Shown one piece after another: positions 41,849 to 49,949 of a stretch of 64,000 bases of DNA (the first letter of the stretch is position 1; each line of letters begins with the position of its first letter). The notes under the pieces were generated by a model. That model saw nothing but the letters and a program-made list of their open reading frames with translations. It made no database searches and was not told where the DNA came from. This stretch comes from Marinicella algicola (GTDB taxonomy: Bacteria; Pseudomonadota; Gammaproteobacteria; Xanthomonadales; Marinicellaceae). Position numbers and translations under genes: made by a program. The stretch covers positions 3,822,501-3,886,500 of the forward strand of contig NZ_JAQOMR010000001.1 in assembly GCF_028401385.1 (NCBI RefSeq), written 5' to 3'.

Positions 41849-43219
41849 TCAGTCGTTCTTGCCCTTTTCGAGGAATTCCTCGGCCAGAGCCTTGTACCAC
41901 TTGCCGGAGTTCTTCAACGTGCGCTCCTGCGTCTCGTAGTTGACGTAGATGAGGCCGAAACGCATTTGATAGCCTTCCGCCCACTCGAAATTGTCCATCA
42001 GGCTCCAGGCGTAATAGCCCTTCAGCGGAATACCGGCTTCCACGAGATCGGCGGCGATCGCGATGTGGCTTGAGAGATATTCGGTACGCGGGGTGTCGTC
42101 GACAATGCCGTTGACGGGTGCCATGTTGTAGCAGGCGCCGTTTTCGGTGATGTACATGACGGGCAGGTCGTAACGCTGATAGACCTGCTCCGTCAGCATC
42201 TTCATCGCCGGTGCGTAGGTTTCCCAGCCAATGTCGGTAATCACATTGTGGACCGGAGCGCCGACGGTGATCGCCGGGAACTCGGCATCGCTGCCGCTGT
42301 TGTCGGCAACGCGGTCTGGCTTGTAATAATTCAGACCCCACCAGTCGAGCTTGCCGCTGATCAGGTCGAGATCGCCGTCCTCGATTGCCGGCATCCGGTC
42401 GCCGAGTGCGGCCATGAAACCGTCCGGATAGGCGCCCTTGAATAGCGGGTCAAGGAACACGCCATTGTTGAACTGGAAGCTGCGCTCGGCCGCCTCACGG
42501 TCCGCATCCGTCTCGTTGACCGGGTAGACCGCGTGCAGATTGAGCACGATCCCGGCCTTGACGTCGGGCGCTTCCTGCCGGATCGCCTCGAGGCCAAGCC
42601 CATGCGCGAGATTGACGGTGTGAAGGGCTGCAAGGGCGGCGTCCATGGATTTTTCGCCCGGCGCATGAATGCCGTAGAGATGGCTGAGCCAGACAACGCA
42701 CCAGGGTTCATTGAAGGTGGAGACCAGATCGAGACGGTCACCGAAACGCTTCATCACGGTCTGAACATAGCGCTGATAGGCATAGGCCGTGGAACGCGCC
42801 GTCCAGCCGCCATCGCCGGCGAGCGTCAGCGGCAGGTCCCAGTGGTAGAGCGTGGCATTGGTTTTCAGCCCGCGCGCCTTGCAGCCGTCAATCAGGCGGT
42901 CGTAGAAATCAAGTCCCGCCTCGTTCACCGGCCCCCGGCCATCAGGGATAATGCGCGGCCAGGCGATCGAGAACCGGTATGTCTCGACGCCGAGGTCTTC
43001 CATCAGATCGAGATCATCGTCGAGCCGGTGATAGTGGTCGCAGGCGACATCGCCGCTGTCACGGTTATGGACGCGGCCGGGCATGTGGCTGAACGCATCC
43101 CAGATTGACGGCTTGCGCCCGTCCTCACGTGCCGCTCCTTCGATCTGGTAGGACGCGGTGGCAACCCCGAATATGAAATCGTCCGGAAAGCGGCTTGCTA
43201 GCGTTTTCGGGTCAATCAT
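41849..43219 (-). CDS. GH1 beta-glucosidase
   Basis: A cytoplasmic retaining beta-glucosidase of 456 residues, intact. It starts FPDDFIFGVATASYQIEGAA, the GH1 N-terminal signature. The acid/base Glu is in STFNEPWCVV near residue 170 and the nucleophile Glu in MYITENGACYN near residue 362. Substrate-binding residues in WSLMDNFEWAEGY are present. It splits beta-glucosides such as cellobiose to glucose, hydrolysing what the nearby phosphorylase would phosphorolyse. Two candidate operators lie upstream. Confidence 0.93.
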   Translation of the reverse strand: MIDPKTLASRFPDDFIFGVATASYQIEGAAREDGRKPSIWDAFSHMPGRVHNRDSGDVACDHYHRLDDDLDLMEDLGVETYRFSIAWPRIIPDGRGPVNEAGLDFYDRLIDGCKARGLKTNATLYHWDLPLTLAGDGGWTARSTAYAYQRYVQTVMKRFGDRLDLVSTFNEPWCVVWLSHLYGIHAPGEKSMDAALAALHTVNLAHGLGLEAIRQEAPDVKAGIVLNLHAVYPVNETDADREAAERSFQFNNGVFLDPLFKGAYPDGFMAALGDRMPAIEDGDLDLISGKLDWWGLNYYKPDRVADNSGSDAEFPAITVGAPVHNVITDIGWETYAPAMKMLTEQVYQRYDLPVMYITENGACYNMAPVNGIVDDTPRTEYLSSHIAIAADLVEAGIPLKGYYAWSLMDNFEWAEGYQMRFGLIYVNYETQERTLKNSGKWYKALAEEFLEKGKND

Positions 43220-43400
43220 GGTCGGTGATCCTTTCTATCGGATACGTATCGGCAGGCTGAGCTTGCCGGATCGTGTAACTGTTCTTTTGCGCGTTCCGGA
43301 ACACGAGGCTCTGATCCCCGCCTGGCCGCATCGTTTTAAAAGCGCCACCCGTGAAACAGGGTTGGCACCGGTCTCAGCAGCGTGGTTTAGAAGACTTCGC

Positions 43401-43442
43401 CGCTGTTGTATATAACAGCGGACGCCAAACTGAAACGTTGCA
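43401..43442 (-). promoter_or_regulatory. Two candidate operators upstream of the beta-glucosidase
   Basis: CGCTGTT-GTATAT-AACAGCG at 43401-43420 is a perfect 7-bp inverted repeat around a six-base centre. TGAAACGTTGCA at 43431-43442 fits the TGNAACGTTNCA pattern of LacI-family sites. They lie about 180-220 bases before the beta-glucosidase ATG on the minus strand. Confidence 0.5.
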
Positions 43443-43536
43443 GAACTATCCGGTTCGCCGTTGCGGATTTGCTTCAACGCCTGACGACGATCAAGCAACG
43501 GGCCTGACATTGGTACAGTTCTCCCACTGGAACGCG

Positions 43537-43572
43537 AAAAACGCCCCGCCCGGATCGTGTCCGGGCGGGGCG
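43537..43572 (-). terminator. Rho-independent terminator of the sugar ABC operon
   Basis: Read on the minus strand, CGCCCCGCCCGGA and TCCGGGCGGGGCG make a perfect 13-bp stem with a 5-base loop, followed by TTTTT. It lies 24 bases after the Gfo/Idh stop and ends the sugar operon. Confidence 0.9.
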
Positions 43573-43595
43573 GTCACTCGGACAGTCATGAGAGA

Positions 43596-44779
43596 TCAGA
43601 CGTCGAGCCTGACCCATTTTCCATCAGCCTTCGAAGAGGCAACGCAGGCCTCGATGAAGGCAAGGCCGATAACGCCGTCCTCGATGGTCGGGTAGATGAC
43701 GTCATCCGCCGTCTTGCCGTCGCGGAATGCCTTGATGGCGACAGCGGCCTCGGAATAGATGTTGGCGAAGCCTTCGAGATAGCCTTCCGGGTGGCCGGCG
43801 GGGATGCGCGACATCCGGGTGGAAGCCTCCAGCGCGCCGGGACCATTGCGCGAGAGCAGGCGTTTCGGCTCGCCGAAGGGGTGAACCACAGATAGTTCGG
43901 ATTTTCCTGTGCCCACTGAATGCCGCCCTTGGTGCCGCAGATCTTGATCTGCAGGCCGTTCTCAAAGCCGGGTGCCACCTGGCTTGCCCACAGCATGCCC
44001 TTGGGCGTCACGCCATTCTTTTGCTTGAAGCGCAGCATGATATGGGCGTTGTCATCAAGCTGGCGGCCGTCCACAAAACTGTCGAGATCGGCGGCAAGGC
44101 TTTCAAGTTCCGCGCCGGAGGTAAACAGCGCGAGATTGAGGGCATGGGTGCCGATATCGCCAATGGCGCCGCCCGCGCCGGAGCGCTTCGGGTCTGTGCG
44201 CCATTCGGCCTGTTTGGAGCCTTCGCGTTCTGCCGGTTCGGTGAGCCAGTCCTGCGGATATTCAGCATGGATCAGGCGGATGTCGCCGAGATCGCCATTG
44301 GCGATCATGGCGCGGGCCTGCCGGATCATCGGATAGCCGGTGTAATTATGGGTCAGGATGAACAGCGCATCGGCCTTGTCGGCGATTGCCTTCAGCGCCT
44401 TGGCTTCCTCAAGACTTGCGGTCACCGGCTTGTCGCAGATGACGTGAATGCCCTTTTCCAGAAACGCCTTGGCCGGGCCGAAATGCATGTGGTTGGGTGT
44501 GACGATGGCGACCGCCTCGATCCCGTCTTCTCGTGCAGCTTCCTTCTCGGCCATTTCCTCGTAAGAGCCATAGGTGCGCTCCGGGTCAAGGCCCAGCTCC
44601 TTGCCGGAGGCGAGCGCCTTTTCCGGCGTTGACGACAGGGCACCGGCGACGAGTGTGTAATGATCGTCGAGGCGGGACACCATACGGTGCACACCGCCGA
44701 TAAAGGCGCCGGAACCGCCGCCGACCATGCCGAGCCGGATCCGGCCCGAATAGATTTCGTCTTTGCCTTCAATTGCCAT
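43596..44779 (-). CDS. Gfo/Idh/MocA-family oxidoreductase, frameshifted
   Basis: A cytoplasmic NAD(P)-dependent sugar dehydrogenase, 394 residues when corrected. The Rossmann motif is LGMVGGGSGAFIGGVHR. The conserved CDKPVT lysine motif lies near residue 116, and GDIGTHALNLALF with its His is the substrate-binding block. A base is missing in the run at 43878-43881, after which it reads FGEPKRLLSRNGPGALEAST to the C-terminus. It follows the isomerase gene by 46 bases. Families of this type oxidise sugars or polyols, sometimes at C3. Confidence 0.88.
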
Positions 44780-44825
44780 TGCAATCTCTCCTGAATGTAT
44801 TGTCTGCGGGTCAAGCTGAAATGGC

Positions 44826-45878
44826 TTAAAGCCCCAGCATGCGCCGGTTTGCCGCGTCGTCCGTGCCGCCGCCGGCAAAGTCATCAAAGGCGCGCTCCGT
44901 GACGCGGATGATGTGATCCTTGACGAATTGCGCGCCTTCGCGGGCGCCGTCTTCAGGGTGTTTCAGGCAGCATTCCCATTCCACCACGGCCCAGCCGTCA
45001 AAATCGATGGCTGCCATCTTGGAAAAGATCGCCTTGAAATCCACTTGTCCGTCACCGAGCGAGCGGAACCGGCCAGCGCGGTCGACCCAGCTCTGATAGC
45101 CGGAATAAACGCCCTGCCGCCCGGTCGGATTAAACTCGGCATCCTTGACGTGGAACATCCGGATGCGGTCCTTGTAGATGTCGATATTGTCGAGATAGTC
45201 GAGGCACTGCAGCACATAATGCGAGGGATCGTAGAGCATGTTTGCGCGCGGATGCTGGTCGAGCCGGTCGAGGAACATCTCGAAGGTCACGCCGTCATGC
45301 AGGTCTTCGCCGGGATGAATTTCGTAGCAGACATCGACGCCGTTTTCGTCAGCATGGTCGAGGATCGGCTTCCAGCGGCGGGCAAGCTCGTCGAAGGCCG
45401 TTTCGACCAGGCCTGCCGGGCGCTGTGGCCAGGGATAGAGAAACGGCCAGGCCAGTGCGCCGGAAAAGGTCGCGTGTGCGTTGATGCCCATATTGTTCGA
45501 GGCGGAGATCGCCATCATCACCTGGTTGACGGCCCATTCCTGGCGCGCCTTCGGATTGCCGCGCACTTCAGGCGCTGCGAAACCGTCAAAGGCCTCGTCA
45601 TAGGCCGGATGGACGGCCACAAGCTGGCCCTGAAGATGGGTCGAAAGCTCGGTGACCTCGACGCCGTTCTCACGCGCCTGGCCCTTGAAATCATCGCAAT
45701 AGTCCTTGGATTCCGCGGCCTTTTTCAGGTCAATGAGTTGACCGGCCCATGTCGGCACCTGCACGCCCTTGTAGCCGCAATCGGCCGCCCATTTGGTAAT
45801 CGCGTCCCAACTGTTGAACGGTGCTTCGTCGCCTGCGAACTGGCCGAGGAAAAGACCCGGCCCCTTAATCGTTTTCAT
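44826..45878 (-). CDS. Sugar phosphate isomerase/epimerase (xylose isomerase-like TIM barrel)
   Basis: A 350-residue TIM-barrel protein, intact. It starts GPGLFLGQFAGDEAPFNSWD and has VCYEIHPGEDLHDGVTFEMF, LYDPSHYVLQCLDYL, then FHVKDAEFNPTGR and WAVVEWECCLKHPEDG. The Glu, Asp, His and Glu in these blocks are the metal ligands of the fold. Paired with a Gfo/Idh dehydrogenase it probably acts on an oxidised (keto) sugar. The exact reaction is not known. Confidence 0.87.
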   Translation of the reverse strand: MKTIKGPGLFLGQFAGDEAPFNSWDAITKWAADCGYKGVQVPTWAGQLIDLKKAAESKDYCDDFKGQARENGVEVTELSTHLQGQLVAVHPAYDEAFDGFAAPEVRGNPKARQEWAVNQVMMAISASNNMGINAHATFSGALAWPFLYPWPQRPAGLVETAFDELARRWKPILDHADENGVDVCYEIHPGEDLHDGVTFEMFLDRLDQHPRANMLYDPSHYVLQCLDYLDNIDIYKDRIRMFHVKDAEFNPTGRQGVYSGYQSWVDRAGRFRSLGDGQVDFKAIFSKMAAIDFDGWAVVEWECCLKHPEDGAREGAQFVKDHIIRVTERAFDDFAGGGTDDAANRRMLGL

Positions 45879-46154
45879 GGTGCTTTCTCCCGGAAAGACT
45901 GGATATCTGATTGTGCCACGTTATCGGGCTGGCGGAGGGACCCGCCCGAAGCGGCTGAACGAAATGACCTGAAACCGGCGAAACGGCCTTGCGGAAACCA
46001 CAAGGCCGAAACGGTCCGCCGATCAAACATATCCGCACTCTGGTAAATGTGCGAACAGCTTCCCCGTTTTCAAGCAATCCCGGACAAAAGCCGCTCATCC
46101 GGGGTTGCCGAATTCTGCCAACGGCGCTGATGGCCGCCGGTCTTTCCCCGGTGC

Positions 46155-47099
46155 TTAGTAAGGCGAATCCGGGAAGTAGTAGTTCTCGGCATTCTCAGGC
46201 GTCACGAGTGTGGCGTCGAGAATATAACTACCCGCGACCGGCACCTGGTCCAGCATGCCGGCAACAGTCAGTTCCATCGCCGTGCCGATCATCGCCGGCG
46301 GATAGAGTACGTCGACCGGGATCATCGGATCGCCATCCATGACCTTCTTGATCATGTCCTTCGATCCCGCACCGCCGATGACATACTGAATATCCTTGCG
46401 ACCGGCCTGCTGGATGGCCTGCAGTACGCCGACGACCATGTCATCATCCTGCGCCCAGATCACGTCGATTTGCGGATATTTGGTCAGAAAGTCCTGGGTT
46501 ACCCGGAAGGCGTCGTCGCGGTTCCAGTTGCCGAACTGTTTTTCCAGTACCTCGACATTGGTGCCCTCCAGTGCTGAATCAAACCCGTCCTGGCGCTGCT
46601 GGTCAATCGGTATCGGCAGGCCGCGGATGACGACCACCTTGGCATCCGGTGTGGTTTCGGCGATGTAGTCACCGGCGACGGAACCGAGCGCCGGGTTGTT
46701 GCCGGCAACATAGAGGTCACGCACCGAATTGTCGTTGTTGGAGGGCGCACGGTCGACGAGGGTAACGAAGGTGCCCTCCATCTTCACCTGCATGATCGCG
46801 TTGACCAGCGGGTCAGGGTCGGTTGGCAGGATCACGAGCGCATCGATGCCCTGCACCGCCAGATCCTGCACGGCGTTGGCCTGACTTGCCGGATCGGGTG
46901 AGGTTTTGACGATGACGTTAAGGTCGTCATATTCCTCCATCAGCTTTTCGGCCACGCGCTCTGCGTGGTAGACGATGCCTGCCGTCCAGCCGTGGTCGGC
47001 CGCCGGAATAGAGACGCCGACCGTCAACGCCTGAGCCTGGGTGATGCCGGCAAGCGAGGTCGCTGCCAGCAGTGTTGCGCCCATAACCAGATTTTTCAT
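46155..47099 (-). CDS. Sugar ABC transporter substrate-binding protein (RbsB type)
   Basis: Periplasmic receptor of the CUT2 family, 314 residues, intact. The signal peptide is MKNLVMGATLLAATSLAGIT with cleavage near QAQA-LTVGVSIP. Family blocks are IDALVILPTDPDPLVNAIMQ and NNPALGSVAGDYIAET. DVIWAQDDDMVVGVLQA is the ribose-binding-type hinge segment. The ATG at 47099 is chosen over 47105 because GGGAGGA lies too close to the latter. The sugar ligand is unknown. Confidence 0.9.
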   Translation of the reverse strand: MKNLVMGATLLAATSLAGITQAQALTVGVSIPAADHGWTAGIVYHAERVAEKLMEEYDDLNVIVKTSPDPASQANAVQDLAVQGIDALVILPTDPDPLVNAIMQVKMEGTFVTLVDRAPSNNDNSVRDLYVAGNNPALGSVAGDYIAETTPDAKVVVIRGLPIPIDQQRQDGFDSALEGTNVEVLEKQFGNWNRDDAFRVTQDFLTKYPQIDVIWAQDDDMVVGVLQAIQQAGRKDIQYVIGGAGSKDMIKKVMDGDPMIPVDVLYPPAMIGTAMELTVAGMLDQVPVAGSYILDATLVTPENAENYYFPDSPY

Positions 47100-47178
47100 A
47101 CTCATTCCTCCCACAATGACGGACCGTTCCGACCTGCACTCCAACAGGCCGCGGGCGGTCCGGGAAACCCGCCTTTAA

Positions 47179-48179
47179 CTATTGCTTGCGCAGCAGTGAA
47201 CGCTGCACCAGCATGGCAATGATGATGATCGCACCTTGAATGGCGGCGATCAGATATTCACTGATGAAGTTCGACAGCAGCATGATATTGCCGACGATCT
47301 CCAGAATGAAGGCACCGCAGACCGTGCCCCAGATACGTCCGACACCGCCTCTGAGCGCCGTGCCGCCGACAACCACGGCGGTGATCGCCTGCAGTTCCCA
47401 CAGCATGCCGGTGGTCGCCGAAGTGGAGCCGAGGCGCGGCACGTAAAACAGCACTGCCCCCGCCACACAGAGCCCCTGGATCACATAGGTGACGATACGC
47501 ACATTGCGCACCGAAATGCCGGAATAGCGCGCCACTTCCTCATTCGATCCAACCGCGATCACATGCCGGCCATAGCGCGTGCGATAAAGCACAAAGGCGC
47601 CGATCAGCGCGGTCACGATGATGGCGATGACCGGTACGGGTATGCCGAGGACGGTGCCGAAATAGGCTGGCCGGTAGGCCTGTTGCACCTCGAAATCACG
47701 CACGGTGATGGCACCGCCCTGTGACAGCCAGGTTGTCAGCCCGCGATAGATTCCCATCGTGCCGAGCGTGACAATGAACGGCTCGATCCGCCCGACCGTG
47801 GTGATAACGCCGTTCAACAGCCCGCAGGCCATGCCGATCAGGATCGCCAGCACCATCGCCGCCGCCACCAGCAAATAGGGATTGGCAATCGCGGCTGAAT
47901 TGATGAACATGATCATCAGGCTGGCAACGAAGGCGACCATGGCGCCGACCGAAAGATCGAGCCCGCCCGCCGAGATCACGAAGGTGGCACCGACGGCGAT
48001 GATCGCGATGAAGGCCGAGCGCGTCGCTACATTCATCAGATTGTTGACAGTCAGGAAGTTGGGGTTGGAAAGGTGCCGAGCACCAGAAGCAGCGCCAGCG
48101 CCAGAAACGGCGCCATCACCCGCAGATCGATCGACTTCAGAAAGCCGGAACCGGCCTGTTCGTTAGCACTCTCACTCAT
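47179..48179 (-). CDS. Sugar ABC transporter permease (RbsC type), frameshifted
   Basis: Inner-membrane permease of the CUT2 importer, 333 residues when corrected. It starts MSESANEQAGSGFLKSIDLR and loses one base in the run at 48069-48071, after which it reads SNPNFLTVNNLMNVATRSAF. Conserved RbsC blocks are TFVISAGGLDLSVGAMVAF and VVVGGTALRGGVGRIWGTV. Its ATG overlaps the ATPase stop by 4 bases. Confidence 0.9.
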
Positions 48180-49716
48180 GTTGCGTCTGCCATCTGCTGC
48201 GTGTTGCCGGTAACCCCGGTTGCCAGAACCACGATTTCGTTCTCGTTCATGCTTTCGGCCGTCACCTCGCCGGCAATCTCGCCGGAACGCATCACCACGA
48301 TCCGGTCACAAAGGCCGATCAGCTCGGGCATTTCCGAGGAGATCACGATGATCGAATGGCCGGTCCGGGCAAGCTCGGCGATGAATTTGTAGATCTGTTC
48401 CTTGTTGCCGATATCGATACCGCGCGTCGGTTCGTCGATGATGACGATCTCGGGATCAAGCAGCATCATCTTTGCCAGAAGCAGCTTCTGCTGGTTGCCG
48501 CCGGAAAGCTCGCCTGCGTCCAGTTCCTTCGAGCCGGTACGGATGTCAAAGTCACGGATGGCGTCGTCAAGCGCTCTGTCCTCAGCCTTTCGGTCAACCG
48601 TCAGTGCTCGGGTGAAACGGTCGAGGGCGGCAAGTGTCAAATTGGTTCTCAGGTCCTTGGAGAGCAGCAGGCCCTTGCCCTTGCGGTCCTCGCTCAGATA
48701 AACGATCCCGGCGCGCAAGGCCGCAATCGGCGCCTTGAAATGCACTGGCGCGCCCTTGAGCCGCACGGTGCCGCGCCCAGGCCTGAGGCCCAGAATGCCC
48801 TCCATAAGCTCGGTGCGCCCGGCGCCCACAAGGCCCGCAAAACCGAGGATTTCCCCTTCCTCAGCTTGAAGGACGCATTCGTTGCATAGCCTGGCACCGT
48901 GAAATCACTGATCTCGAGCACGGCCTCGCCGGTGTCGTCATGCTTGCGGTCGGGATAAAGTTTTGAGACATCGCGGCCGACCATCAGGCGGGCCATGTCC
49001 GAAGGCTCCAGTTCGGCGGCCGCGTGTGAGGCAACCTTGTGGCCGTCGCGCAGCACCGTCACTGTGTCGGCGATTTCCTTTACTTCGTTGAGCCGGTGGG
49101 AGATGAACAACACCGCCACACCCCTGTCGCGGATCGCGCGCATCACCTTCAAAAGCGCATCGGTCTCCACCGGTGTCAGCGAGGCGGTTGGCTCATCGAA
49201 AATCACCACCCTGTGCGGCGTCAGCAGGACACGGGCAATCTGCACAAGCTGGCGCTTGGCGATCGAAAGCCGGGCAACAGTGGTTTCTGGATCGATATCG
49301 GCGCCGAGTTCAAGCACAGCCTTGTGGGCCTCGGCATTCATCACCCGGTCATTGACGGCAAGGCCGCGCCGCAATTCGCGACCGAGGAAAATATTTTGCG
49401 CAACCGTGAGATCAGGGGCCAGCAGGATTTCCTGATGCACCAGAACGATGCCCTTGGCCTCGGCCTCGGCCGGATTGGCGAATGAAACGGCTTCGCCGTC
49501 GATCCTGAGATCGCCGCCCGAAGGTTTCAGGTTTCCGGCCAGAAGCCTCATCAGCGTCGATTTTCCGGCGCCGTTTTCGCCGATGACGGCATGGATCTCG
49601 CCGGCACGGACCGCAAGATTGATCCCGTGCAGAACCTCGATCGGCCCAAAGGATTTTGTCAGTCCCGCGGTTTCGAGAATAATATCGTTCCCGCCGCGTT
49701 CGTTGTCACCGAGCAT
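48176..49716 (-). CDS. Sugar ABC transporter ATP-binding protein (RbsA/MglA type), frameshifted
   Basis: A tandem ATPase of the CUT2 importer, 513 residues when corrected. Domain 1 has the Walker A GENGAGKST, LSIAKRQLVQIARVLL as signature region and VVIFDEPTASLTP. Domain 2 has the degenerate Walker A GLVGAGRTELM, signature LSGGNQQK and the Walker B IVIIDEPTRGIDIG. A base is missing in the run at 48854-48857, after which it reads EILGFAGLVGAGRTELMEGI. GGAGG precedes the ATG. It leads the operon ATPase-permease-receptor-isomerase-dehydrogenase. Confidence 0.9.
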
Positions 49717-49839
49717 AGTTTCCTCCGCTCCGCCGGAAATACGCTTGATCCGGCGTCGTTCTGCCTCCAGGGCATGCTCCACCATGCCCGACGGCTGTCC
49801 CAGTGCGGCCGTTTAGCGGCCTCAACAAGAGCCTACCCG

Positions 49840-49850
49840 TTGGTAACCAA
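49840..49850 (-). promoter_or_regulatory. Candidate operator of the sugar ABC operon
   Basis: TTGGTAACCAA is a perfect palindrome (TTGGT-A-ACCAA) about 125 bases upstream of the operon start. The half-sites resemble GntR-family operators (TGGT...ACCA). No GntR gene is in the window. Confidence 0.45.
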
Positions 49851-49949
49851 GTTAGCCGCGATCATGATGTACGTAAACCATATTCTTGCGAATTTTTGGT
49901 CTCTGGCGTGCAGAGCGTACGCGTGTTGGCCGCACTTGCAGCCGGTTGC

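Larger units (their letters stand above)
43220..43595. other. Intergenic region upstream of the beta-glucosidase
   Basis: About 375 bases with no gene. It contains the palindromes at 43401-43420 and 43431-43442 and the terminator at 43537-43572. Confidence 0.7.
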
